Part shown: positions 38,510 to 47,275 of the stretch, piece after piece
Numbering within the stretch: position 1 is the first letter of the stretch
How the letters are laid out: every line of letters starts with the position of its first letter
NCBI RefSeq assembly: GCF_040361195.1
Contig: NZ_APNE01000005.1
From: Salinisphaera hydrothermalis
GTDB lineage: Bacteria > Pseudomonadota > Gammaproteobacteria > Nevskiales > Salinisphaeraceae
Length of the DNA stretch: 64,000 nt
Direction: 5' to 3' (one strand)
The notes under the pieces: generated by a model
Seen by the model: the letters and a program-made list of their open reading frames with translations, nothing else
Databases searched by the model: none
What the model was told of the DNA's origin: nothing
Position numbers and translations under genes: made by a program

Positions 38510-41500
38510 TTAATCGGTACTCGCCGCCTCGGCGCCCGATGCCGGCACACCGTGCACGTTGCGATAACGCGCCAGCGCCCAGAGCGGAAAGTAACGGGTG
38601 TAACCGTGGTATTTGAGATAGAACACGCGCGGGAAACCGGGCGCGGTATGTTCCGGATCGTGCCAGGCGCCGTCATCGCCCTGGGCCTCGATCAGCCAGG
38701 CCGCGCCGCGGGCCAGGGCGGGCGTATCGCGCTCGCCGGCCGCCATCAGCCCGAGCATCGCCCAAGCCGTCTGGAAGCTGGTGGAGACATCGGAGCGACC
38801 GCGCGGCGGGTCCCAATAGGTGCCGTTATCCTCGCCCCAGCTGCCGTCGGTACGCTGCATGCCGCGCAGATAGGCCACCGCACGCTGGATCCAGTCCTGG
38901 CTCATGTCTTCGCCAAGCGCTTCGAGCGCCATCAGCACCGACCAGGTGCCATAGATGTAGTTCGTGCCCCAACGCCCGAACCATGAGCCATCGGCTTCCT
39001 GTTCACGCTTGAGATACGCCATCGCGCGCTGGATGAACGGCCCGTCTTCCGGCCGCTGTAACAACCCGGTCAGCGTGAGCACGCGCGCGGTGACGTCCGC
39101 CGTCGGCGGATCCAGCAACGCGCCGTGGTCGGCGAACGGGATCTCGTTGAGATATTCGTGGTTGTTGTCGGAATCGAAGGCGGCCACGCCCCCGTTCGAC
39201 GACTGCATGCCGACCAGCCAGTTGGTCGCGCGCGTGATCGCCCGGCCGTAGGTGGCGCCGTCGCCGGTGTTGTACATCGCCCAGGCGATCACGGCGGTGT
39301 CGTCCAGGTCGGGATAGTGATCGTTGGCGTACTGGAACGGCCAACCGCCGCCCGGCAGGTCGGGGTGATCGCGCTTCCAGTCGCCCGGGCCATCCAGCAC
39401 TTGGCGTTCAGCCAACCAGTCGAGCCCGGCACGCACGACCGGTGTATCACCCTCGCCCGCGGCTTCCTGCAGCGCAAGCGCGGCCAGGCCGGTATCCCAG
39501 ACCGGGGATACGCACGGCTGGACGTTGGCCATGTCGCCGTGATCGAACACGAGGTCGTCGATCGCCTGGCGCGTGTTGGCGCGGTAGGGATGATCGGCCG
39601 GATAGCCGAGCTCGCCCAGCGCTTCGTAAACGTTGACCATGGCCGGGAAGATCGCACCGATACCGTCGGTGCCGTTGAGGCGCTCGATGATCCAGTTTTC
39701 GGCGGTCTTGATCGCGCGCTTGCGCACGAATTTGGGAATCAGCGGCTCGAAGCTTCGGCCGACGAGATCCAGCCCCTTGAATACGCGCTGCAGTGTGTTC
39801 TGGGCCGGCACGAAATCGCGCTGCTGCTCCGGCGGAATCGTAAACAGCTCGCGGATGTTCACCCCAGCCGGATTACGCGCCATCGTGCGCAGGCTGGTGA
39901 GGATGAACAACGGCACCATCACCGTGCGCGACCAGTAGCTCACCTTCGACAGATGGAAGGGCGACGCCTGCGGCATCAGCATCACTTCGACCGGAATGAA
40001 CGGCACGGCACGCCACGGCACCTGCCCGAACTGGGCCAGCGCGATGAGCGTGAAGACGTTGACCTGGCCGGCCCCGCCGCGGGCCAGAATCGCTTGGCGG
40101 GCGTGCACCATATGCGGCGCATCGACATCGTCGCCGGCGAGCTTGAGCGCGTAGTAGCACTTCACCGAGCACGATAGGTCGAGATCGCCGCCGTAGTACA
40201 GCGGCCAGCCGCCGTGGGCGGCCTGCTTGGCCCGGATATAGTTCGCGACGCGCGCCTGCAGGGCGGTATCGACATCGCCGACGAAGTGCATCATCAGGAT
40301 GTATTCCGCCGGAATCGTGCAGTCGGCCTCGCATTCGTAGCGCCAGTGGCCGTCCGGATTCTGATCGGCGAACAGGCGTGTCTGCGCCGCGTCGATAGCC
40401 TCGGCCAACCCCGCCGGCTGCGCGGCGCCGGCTACACCGGGGCGCGGCATTTCGACGATGTCGTTAATCGGCGCGGCCGGATCGTCGGCCAGTTTCGGCG
40501 TCAGCGCCGGCAGATCGTGCGCGGTCATGTGGAACAGATGACGCAGACGATCGTCGTCGGCCACCGCCAGATTGGTCGTCAGTACCGTGGCCTGCACGCT
40601 GCGGCGCGATACCTTCACCTGCGAACCATCGGTGAAATACGGGTTCGCCTGGATCTTGCGCAGCGTCAGCAGCGCCAGACCGATCGCCCACAGACAGAAC
40701 CGGCGCATGCCCTTCTGATGACCCGGGATGCGCAGCGTGAACTCCAGCGCGTTGCGCAGATGGCCGGTGGCCAGGCCGATCAATTCGGACAGACCGGCCG
40801 CGAACGCTTCGTCGGCAGGGCGCTTGCCCAGATCCGACAGATCGAAACCATGACGCGCGAACACATCGCGCGGCAACCAGCACACCCCGCGCGACTGATC
40901 GGCCCAGATATCCTTGAGGATATTGGTCATCTGCAGACCCTGACCGAACGACACCGCCAGGCGATTGAGCTCGGCGTTGTGCTCGCCCATGGCCGGCTCG
41001 TGGTCGGTGAACATGGCCGACAGCATTTCGCCCACGACGCCGGCCACGAAATAGCAGTAGCGATCCAGATGCGCCAGCGTGGGCAACCCGTCGGCGCTGG
41101 CGGCGCGCTCGTATTCCGGCATGCCTTCGCACATGATGCGGACGCAGCGCGCGACCGCCGCGCGCTGGGCCGGGCGCAGATCGCGCATCACGGTCAGCAC
41201 GTCTTCGGTATGCGCGACCAGACGCCGCTCGGCGTCGAGCGTGGCGCTGGCCAGCTGCGGCGCCAGGCGCTGGCCGAAGTCGGCGCCGCCTTCGCCGGTT
41301 TCGACCACTTGCACGAACTCGGCGTGCCAGTTCGCCTTGGTTTCGTAGTCGAGCTCCGCGTCGTCCTCGATGGTGTCGGCGATACGGCACAGCAGATAAG
41401 CGTTGCCGACGGCCACCCGCAGCGCCTCGGGCAGCTCGGGAATCGTCAGCGCGAATGTGCGCGAAACATGCGGCAGGATCTCGTCCTGAAAGGCCAGCGC

Positions 41501-41539
41501 GCGCCGACCGGAATCCGTCTGCATTGGGGCTTGTGACAT
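38510..41539 (-). CDS. shc: Fused squalene synthase-squalene/hopene cyclase
   Basis: 1009 residues. Residues about 15-340 are a squalene/phytoene synthase with both Asp-rich metal sites: D55-TIE-D59 and D210-IWA-D214. It should condense two farnesyl diphosphates to squalene. A short linker (about 345-372) leads to a squalene-hopene cyclase, residues about 375-1000. The cyclase acid motif D-x-D-D is PDLDD (744-747), and repeated QW motifs include QNPDGHWRYE, QSSNGG, QEADGSW, QRTDGSW and QGDDGAW. No separate hpnC, hpnD or hpnE is present. Start ATG 41539. Divergent from ispA. Confidence 0.95.
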   Translation of the reverse strand: MSQAPMQTDSGRRALAFQDEILPHVSRTFALTIPELPEALRVAVGNAYLLCRIADTIEDDAELDYETKANWHAEFVQVVETGEGGADFGQRLAPQLASATLDAERRLVAHTEDVLTVMRDLRPAQRAAVARCVRIMCEGMPEYERAASADGLPTLAHLDRYCYFVAGVVGEMLSAMFTDHEPAMGEHNAELNRLAVSFGQGLQMTNILKDIWADQSRGVCWLPRDVFARHGFDLSDLGKRPADEAFAAGLSELIGLATGHLRNALEFTLRIPGHQKGMRRFCLWAIGLALLTLRKIQANPYFTDGSQVKVSRRSVQATVLTTNLAVADDDRLRHLFHMTAHDLPALTPKLADDPAAPINDIVEMPRPGVAGAAQPAGLAEAIDAAQTRLFADQNPDGHWRYECEADCTIPAEYILMMHFVGDVDTALQARVANYIRAKQAAHGGWPLYYGGDLDLSCSVKCYYALKLAGDDVDAPHMVHARQAILARGGAGQVNVFTLIALAQFGQVPWRAVPFIPVEVMLMPQASPFHLSKVSYWSRTVMVPLFILTSLRTMARNPAGVNIRELFTIPPEQQRDFVPAQNTLQRVFKGLDLVGRSFEPLIPKFVRKRAIKTAENWIIERLNGTDGIGAIFPAMVNVYEALGELGYPADHPYRANTRQAIDDLVFDHGDMANVQPCVSPVWDTGLAALALQEAAGEGDTPVVRAGLDWLAERQVLDGPGDWKRDHPDLPGGGWPFQYANDHYPDLDDTAVIAWAMYNTGDGATYGRAITRATNWLVGMQSSNGGVAAFDSDNNHEYLNEIPFADHGALLDPPTADVTARVLTLTGLLQRPEDGPFIQRAMAYLKREQEADGSWFGRWGTNYIYGTWSVLMALEALGEDMSQDWIQRAVAYLRGMQRTDGSWGEDNGTYWDPPRGRSDVSTSFQTAWAMLGLMAAGERDTPALARGAAWLIEAQGDDGAWHDPEHTAPGFPRVFYLKYHGYTRYFPLWALARYRNVHGVPASGAEAASTD

Positions 41540-41712
41540 GAACGAACGTTTTCCAGGTTTTCAAGCGTGAGCGACGCACCGCGGGCGCAGCGCGCATCGT
41601 CGCACCGGTCATGCGTCACATCGAGTTGACGCTGCCGATCTTCAGTGGCTAGCTAGCTCGCCAATCGAGCCGCCGGTATGTTGATCCGGCCACCAGGGAC
41701 GGCGAACTAACC

Positions 41713-42600
41713 ATGGACAATTATCAAGTGCCGCATTATAGCCAACGCATCGAACATGTGCTTGACGCTTGCCTGCCGAGCGCCGACACATCCCCCGCTC
41801 GCCTGCACGAAGCCATGCGCTACGCGGCGCTCTCACCGGGCAAGCGCGTACGCCCGCGACTCGTTTATGCCGCCGCGGAAGTTTTGGGGGTGCCGGTGAC
41901 GAAAGTCGACGGCGCGGCCGCCGCGATCGAGTGTATTCACGCTTATTCGCTGGTTCACGACGATCTCCCGGCGATGGATGACGACGATCTGCGGCGCGGC
42001 CGGCCGACCACGCATATCGCGTTCGACGAGGCTACCGCGATCCTGGCCGGCGACGGTCTGCAGGCGCTGGCTTTCGAGATCGTCGCCACGCACGGCGGGC
42101 TCGACGACGCGCCCGCTGCGCGCGCGGCACAGATCGCGACGCTGGCCCATGCCGTGGGTTCGCGCGGCATGGTCGGCGGCCAGGTGCTCGACATGGGGGC
42201 CGAGGGCCGCGACGACGTCACCACCGACGATCTGGAAGAAATTCACAACCTCAAGACCGGCGCCCTGCTCGCGGCCTGCGTGACGATGGCTGCGGATGCG
42301 GCCGAAAACCTGTCGCTGGATCAACGCGCCGCGCTCGACATTTTCGCCACCCGAATCGGCCTGGCCTTTCAGGTGCGCGACGACGTGCTCGATATCGAAT
42401 CGTCCACCGAAAAACTGGGCAAGACCCAGGGCGCCGACATCGCCCACCACAAGGCGACTTACCCGGCGCTGCTCGGTCTGGGCGAAGCCAAGGCCCTGGC
42501 TGAACGCTTGTACACCGAAGCCACCGCCGCCCTGGATATCTTCGACAACGCCGAACCGCTACGCGCGATCGCCGCCGAAATCGTCAAACGCGACCACTGA
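41713..42600 (+). CDS. ispA: Farnesyl diphosphate synthase
   Basis: 295-residue short-chain trans-prenyltransferase. First Asp-rich site DDLPAMDDDDLRRG, second DDVLD in FQVRDDVLDIES, and LVHDDL just before the first. Residues two helical turns before the first site are small and hydrophobic, consistent with a C15 product. N-terminal MDNYQVPHYSQRIEHVLD. Divergently arranged with the squalene synthase fusion, which uses its product. Confidence 0.94.
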   Translation: MDNYQVPHYSQRIEHVLDACLPSADTSPARLHEAMRYAALSPGKRVRPRLVYAAAEVLGVPVTKVDGAAAAIECIHAYSLVHDDLPAMDDDDLRRGRPTTHIAFDEATAILAGDGLQALAFEIVATHGGLDDAPAARAAQIATLAHAVGSRGMVGGQVLDMGAEGRDDVTTDDLEEIHNLKTGALLAACVTMAADAAENLSLDQRAALDIFATRIGLAFQVRDDVLDIESSTEKLGKTQGADIAHHKATYPALLGLGEAKALAERLYTEATAALDIFDNAEPLRAIAAEIVKRDH

Positions 42601-42652
42601 GCGCGCGCCACACCAGACCCGGACGGCTCGACGAAAGCCGCCCGGGCGATCG

Positions 42653-44017
42653 CTACGACTTAGCGCGCGAGAATGTGTAGCTGAAGGTCTTGTGGCCGGT
42701 GGCCGGCACGCTCACCTGCCATTCCGGCTCATCAGCCGAACCGCCGCTGGGTTTGGGTACATCGTCGGCGAGCTGTGCGTTCGCGGGCAGATGCTCGGCG
42801 ATCGTCACCTGACGCGACTTGTTGCCGGCGTTGAACAGCTCGATGCGTACCTGCGTCGTGGTCGCCCCGCTTTCGTCGCTGGATCGTTTCGTCACCCGAT
42901 GCGTGCCGGTGATATCGAACGCGCTGCCCAGCGCCAGCCGGACCGGAGCGCCAGCGGGCGTATCGTCGATTTGCGTACCGCCCATCAACTGGGCCGCGTG
43001 CCCCGCGTCGTAAATACGCACCGCGCCCGCCGGCAATGGCTGGCCCGTATCGTTGTCGAACGCCAGACTCACCCGTGCATGCTGCCGGCTTTTACCGGTG
43101 TCATTAAGCGCATAGTTCTCGAAGCGGTAGTCACGCGTCGCATCGACGCTGATGGGTTTCATCAAGGCCACCGACTGCACCGCCCCGGCTTCGATATGCA
43201 GACCATCTGCCAGCGGATAGCGATAGACGTCGCCGACGGCCTGCGGCGCGCCGGCGCCGGAGGACTCGCTCGACGCCATCTTGGCCATCATCATCGGGCG
43301 CGGCGCGCCATTGTCAGCGCGAGAGGTATCCCCGGCCACCAGCCAGGCCCGCTTCGCATTGATTGCGTCGTGACCGGTATTGTCGATCACGGCCTGGCTG
43401 ATCAAGCGCAACTTGCCCGTTTTCGGATCGAAGCTGCCGGTGTAGCTCGCCTGCCACTTCGGGGCTGACGTCTGGTAGGTCGCCGTCAACCGCTGCTTAC
43501 CGGCCTTGGCGGCATCGACGTGCAGCGTGACGTCGTGTCCGGTGCCCTCATCCCCGTTTTTCGAAGTGACCGACCAGCTGATCTGAACCGGCGATGCCGC
43601 CGTGATCCGCTCGATGCGGCCATCCACGCGTACATAGGCGGTATCGCCATCGGTGGCCACGAGCGTGCCCTGGCGGGTATTGCCGCCCGGCGAGTCGAGC
43701 GAGACCGACTGGCCGACCCGGCTGGACAACGGTCCGCCCGAGCCGCTGGCACTCGGCGCCAGATCGAACCCGGCCAGATTGATGCCGGATCCGGACAACC
43801 ACAGCGTGTCCGGCTGCGGCGTGCCGATTACCGGCCACGAGAGCGTCTGCTCGCCGGCGTCGAGGCTCATCGTACGGCTGTCTTGTACGACGGCGGCTCC
43901 CCGGCTGTACAGCGCGATGGCGTCGACGGGTTGATCCGAGTCGGCGGTGGTCGCGGCCAGCGCAAATGGGGCGGCCGCGACCAGGCCCGCGAGAGTAAAG
44001 ATCCATCGGCTTTGCAT
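42653..44017 (-). CDS. DUF4139 secreted protein
   Basis: 454 residues with a signal peptide (FTLAGLVAAAPFALA). Most of the chain is a DUF4139-type beta-sandwich region: VDAIALYSRGAAVVQDSR at the start, SYTGSFDPKTGKLRLISQAVIDNTG in the middle, and a C-terminal VSVPATGHKTFSYTF. The family is seen in proteins linked to mucoidy-inhibitor-A. Role unknown. Start ATG 44017 behind AGGAGG; the frame extends to 44137 without support. Convergent with ispA. Confidence 0.8.
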   Translation of the reverse strand: MQSRWIFTLAGLVAAAPFALAATTADSDQPVDAIALYSRGAAVVQDSRTMSLDAGEQTLSWPVIGTPQPDTLWLSGSGINLAGFDLAPSASGSGGPLSSRVGQSVSLDSPGGNTRQGTLVATDGDTAYVRVDGRIERITAASPVQISWSVTSKNGDEGTGHDVTLHVDAAKAGKQRLTATYQTSAPKWQASYTGSFDPKTGKLRLISQAVIDNTGHDAINAKRAWLVAGDTSRADNGAPRPMMMAKMASSESSGAGAPQAVGDVYRYPLADGLHIEAGAVQSVALMKPISVDATRDYRFENYALNDTGKSRQHARVSLAFDNDTGQPLPAGAVRIYDAGHAAQLMGGTQIDDTPAGAPVRLALGSAFDITGTHRVTKRSSDESGATTTQVRIELFNAGNKSRQVTIAEHLPANAQLADDVPKPSGGSADEPEWQVSVPATGHKTFSYTFSRAKS

Positions 44018-44033
44018 CGTCTGCCTCCTGAAA

Positions 44034-45443
44034 TTACGGGGCCGTTGCACGATCCGTGCCCGACCGGGCAAGCAGCCAAAGCAGTAGCAAGACCGCGGGG
44101 ACCCCCGCGATCGCCGTATCGACGAAGAACCAGGCATAGCCGGCCTGATCGACGACCCAGCCCGAGAATCCGCCGATGAACTTGCCGGGCAATGTCATCA
44201 ACGACGAAAACAGTGCGTACTGTGTGGCGGTATAGGCAGTGTTCGTCAGACTGGATAAATAGGCGATGAACGAGGTCATGGCAATGCCGCCCGCCAGATT
44301 CTCGGCGGAAATGGTCAACGTCAGATCGACCAGATCAGGGTGACCGAGCGTTGCCAGCCAGGCGAACACCAGATTCGCGCTCGCGGTGAGTATCGCGCCG
44401 GCCAGTGCGGCTTTCATTACGCCGACCCGGGCGACCAGCACTCCACCGATACCGGCGCCGGACAACGTCATCACCAAGCCGAAAATCTTGGAAATACTCG
44501 CAATCTGATCTGGCGTGTAACCGGCATCGAGATAGAACGGGTTCGACATCACCGCCAGCGTGATATCCGAAATCCGATATAGCCCGACCAGACAGAGGAT
44601 TACGACCGCCTCGCGCCGATAGCGCGAGAAAAAATCCCAGAACGGGCAGGCGATCGCACCGATCACCCACCGCTCGATGTTCTGCAGCCAGGCCGGCTGG
44701 GAAGCGCGGGCGGCCAGCCAGTCGATCGCCCACTGCTCGCGCAGCTCGGCATCCCCGGTGCGATCCACGTCCGGCTCGCCGAGCGCCAGCACGGTAACCA
44801 TGCCCACGCCCACCAATGCTGCCATCACGGTATAGGCAGTCGACCAGGACGCCGCAGCCGCGATATAGAACGAACCCGCACCAGCCACCAGCATCGCGAT
44901 TCGGTAACCGGCGAGATAGGTCGCGGCCATCGCGCCCTGCAGATCCTTGGCGACCGCCTCGATGCGCCAGGCATCGATGGTCACATCCTGGGTGGCGGCC
45001 GAAAACGCTACCAGCAGCCCGAACCCGGCCATGGCCTCAAGATTCGTCGCCGGATTCGTGCCGGCCATGCAGAACAGCCCGACCATCAACCCGATCTGGG
45101 CAAGCAGCATCCAGCTACGCCGCCGCCCCAGCCAGCGCGCCAGTAGCGGCAACGGAAACCGATCCACGACCGGCGCCCAGAAGAATTTGATCGAGTACGT
45201 GATGCCGATCCAGGAAAAGAACCCGATCGTGGTTTTGGACACACCGACCGTGGTCAACCAGGCCGACAGCGTCGAAAACACCAACAGGTACGGCAGACCG
45301 GACGAAAAACCCAGCAGCCCCATGCCGATGACGCGTGGGCGAGTGTAGGTCGCGACGGCCGCCTTCCAGTCTCGTCGCTTGCGTGATGCCGACTCCGTCG
45401 CGCCAGCACGCCCGGTCACGCGATATTCAGAATTCGACATCAT
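44034..45443 (-). CDS. ampG: MFS permease, AmpG-like muropeptide transporter
   Basis: 469 residues with about twelve to fourteen helices. AmpG-type markers are GMGLLGFSSGLPYLLVFSTLSAWL, minus its ends, IKFFWAPVVDRFPLP, GRRRSWMLLAQIGL, and FSAATQDVTIDAWRIE. AmpG imports GlcNAc-anhydroMurNAc peptides released during wall turnover. There is no ampC or ampR nearby. Its start overlaps the end of xthA by about 17 bases. Confidence 0.88.
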   Translation of the reverse strand: MMSNSEYRVTGRAGATESASRKRRDWKAAVATYTRPRVIGMGLLGFSSGLPYLLVFSTLSAWLTTVGVSKTTIGFFSWIGITYSIKFFWAPVVDRFPLPLLARWLGRRRSWMLLAQIGLMVGLFCMAGTNPATNLEAMAGFGLLVAFSAATQDVTIDAWRIEAVAKDLQGAMAATYLAGYRIAMLVAGAGSFYIAAAASWSTAYTVMAALVGVGMVTVLALGEPDVDRTGDAELREQWAIDWLAARASQPAWLQNIERWVIGAIACPFWDFFSRYRREAVVILCLVGLYRISDITLAVMSNPFYLDAGYTPDQIASISKIFGLVMTLSGAGIGGVLVARVGVMKAALAGAILTASANLVFAWLATLGHPDLVDLTLTISAENLAGGIAMTSFIAYLSSLTNTAYTATQYALFSSLMTLPGKFIGGFSGWVVDQAGYAWFFVDTAIAGVPAVLLLLWLLARSGTDRATAP

Positions 45444-46206
45444 AGTCGATCGTCAACGGCGCATGATCCGACAGCCGCGCTTCGCGATAGACGTATTCGG
45501 CGGTGGCCAATTCCGCAAGGCCCGGCGTGGCAACGTGATAATCGATCCGCCAGCCGACGTTGTTGTCCCAGGCCCGGCCGCGATTCGACCACCAGGTGAA
45601 CTGATCCTCGTCCGGATTCACCTCACGGAAGACATCCACCAAGCCGACCTCGCCGAACAGCTTGTCCATCCATTCGCGTTCGTGCGGCAAGAAGCCCGAA
45701 TTCTTCTGGTTGTTCTTCCAGTTCTTCAGATCGATTGCCTTGTGCGCGATATTCCAGTCGCCACAGATCAGATATTCACCCGGCGCTGCGGCCTGACGGC
45801 GCAAGAAATCGAGGAAATAGATCAGATAACGCTCCTTGGAATCCTGGCGATGATCGCCGGACGATCCCGACGGCGCATACAGGCTGGCGATACGCAGATC
45901 ACCGAAACGCGCCTCGATATAGCGACCTTCGGCATCGAATTCCTCATGCCCCATGCCGCGAACGATCTCGTCCGGCTCGCGCTTGGCATAGATTGCGACC
46001 CCGGAATAGCCCTTGCGGTTGGTCGCCTCTTCATAGAAGCAGTGATACCCCTCCGGCCAGAACGCCGCGACGCCCTCGAGCTGATGTTGCTGGGCCTTCA
46101 GTTCCTGAATGCAGACCACGTCCGGATCCTGATCGGCCATCCACTCGAAAAAGCCCTTGCGCTGGGCCGCCCGTATGCCGTTGGCGTTGAAGGACATCAC
46201 CCGCAT
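45427..46206 (-). CDS. xthA: Exodeoxyribonuclease III
   Basis: 259-residue AP endonuclease/3'-5' exonuclease. Catalytic residues are kept: Asn in SFNANG, Glu in CIQELK, Asp and Asn in CGDWNIAH, Asp in WRIDYH, and Asp-His in LSDHAPL. Located beside pyrE, the place where Pseudomonas carries crc, an xthA-family regulator that has lost nuclease residues; this copy looks like an enzyme. ATG at 46206 behind AAGGAG; the frame opens at 46281. Confidence 0.93.
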   Translation of the reverse strand: MRVMSFNANGIRAAQRKGFFEWMADQDPDVVCIQELKAQQHQLEGVAAFWPEGYHCFYEEATNRKGYSGVAIYAKREPDEIVRGMGHEEFDAEGRYIEARFGDLRIASLYAPSGSSGDHRQDSKERYLIYFLDFLRRQAAAPGEYLICGDWNIAHKAIDLKNWKNNQKNSGFLPHEREWMDKLFGEVGLVDVFREVNPDEDQFTWWSNRGRAWDNNVGWRIDYHVATPGLAELATAEYVYREARLSDHAPLTIDYDVEF

Positions 46207-46345
46207 GCACGCGCTCCTTGTCTTTGATAATCCGCGAGCGGCGCGCTTGACCGCCCGCCCGATGCGTCGGCGCTTACTCACGATATAAGCGAGCCCTTAT
46301 CATACGTGCACAGCGACCGATCCCGACAACGCCGGAGTGAACCCG

Positions 46346-47008
46346 ATGCCCGCCGAAACGACGACCTATGCCCAGGACTTCCTGGCCCTCGCCGATACCT
46401 ACAACGCTCTGAAATTCGGCGAATTCACCCTCAAGTCCGGTCGGGTGTCCCCGTATTTTTTCAACATGGGCGAGATCGCCTCCGGCGCCGGCATGAAACG
46501 CCTCGCCGCCGGCTATGCCGCGGCGCTGACCGACGCCGGCATCGAATACGACAGCCTGTTCGGCCCGGCCTACAAGGGCATCCCGTTGGTCGCGACGGTG
46601 GCATGTGCGCTCGCCGATCACGGCCGCGACGTGCCCTTCACCTACAACCGCAAGGAAGCCAAGGACCACGGCGAAGGCGGCACGCTGGTCGGCGCGCCGC
46701 TGGGCAAGCGCGTGGTGATCGTCGACGACGTCATCACCGCCGGTACCGCCGTGCGTGAAGTGATCCAGCTAATCCGTGCGGCCGGCAGCGAAGTAGCCGG
46801 CGTACTCATCGCGCTCGACCGCCAGGAACGCGGCGCCGACGACCGCTCGCCGCTCGCGGCCCTCGCCGAAGACGAGGGCATTCCGACGGCGGCCGTCGCC
46901 ACACTGGATGACGTCATCGGCTACGCCGAACGCACGGGGCTCGATGCGAGCACGGTCGCGGCAATCCGACGTTATCGCAGCGAATACGGTGTCGGCGCGT
47001 CCCTTTGA
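46346..47008 (+). CDS. pyrE: Orotate phosphoribosyltransferase
   Basis: Makes OMP from orotate and PRPP, in de novo pyrimidine synthesis. 220 residues. N-terminal FLALADTYNALKFGEFTLKSGR, minus a few residues, and FGPAYKGIPLV, YNRKEAKDHGEGG (the flexible catalytic loop with Lys), and the PRPP motif VVIVDDVITAGTA. ATG at 46346 is 8 bases after CGGAG; the frame opens with a GTG at 46337. Head-to-head with xthA. Confidence 0.95.
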   Translation: MPAETTTYAQDFLALADTYNALKFGEFTLKSGRVSPYFFNMGEIASGAGMKRLAAGYAAALTDAGIEYDSLFGPAYKGIPLVATVACALADHGRDVPFTYNRKEAKDHGEGGTLVGAPLGKRVVIVDDVITAGTAVREVIQLIRAAGSEVAGVLIALDRQERGADDRSPLAALAEDEGIPTAAVATLDDVIGYAERTGLDASTVAAIRRYRSEYGVGASL

Positions 47009-47275
47009 GCACCTCCGATCGTGACGGTAAGCGGAATCATACCGCGCCGGGCGTCGTCACAGGTCCGACCCCGGGCGGCATGATGCAAGAAATCGGGCGT
47101 TTCATGCACTCAATTCGTGTAAAAGCCACTTAAATCAAGCGATCTCGCCTCACCCAACCCGCCGTCTTATAAGGTAATTTTAAATAAGGCGAAATTTATC
47201 GTTCACACGCACTCAAGCCCGATCCCGGCGAGCCGATAACTACTCGGACCACAACTGCACGGGACGCGTCTCACC

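Noticed and set aside
42612..42652. Terminator between ispA and the DUF4139 gene
   Set aside because: An imperfect G+C-rich hairpin is visible (CCCGG/CCGGG arms with a mismatch) but there is no U-tract.
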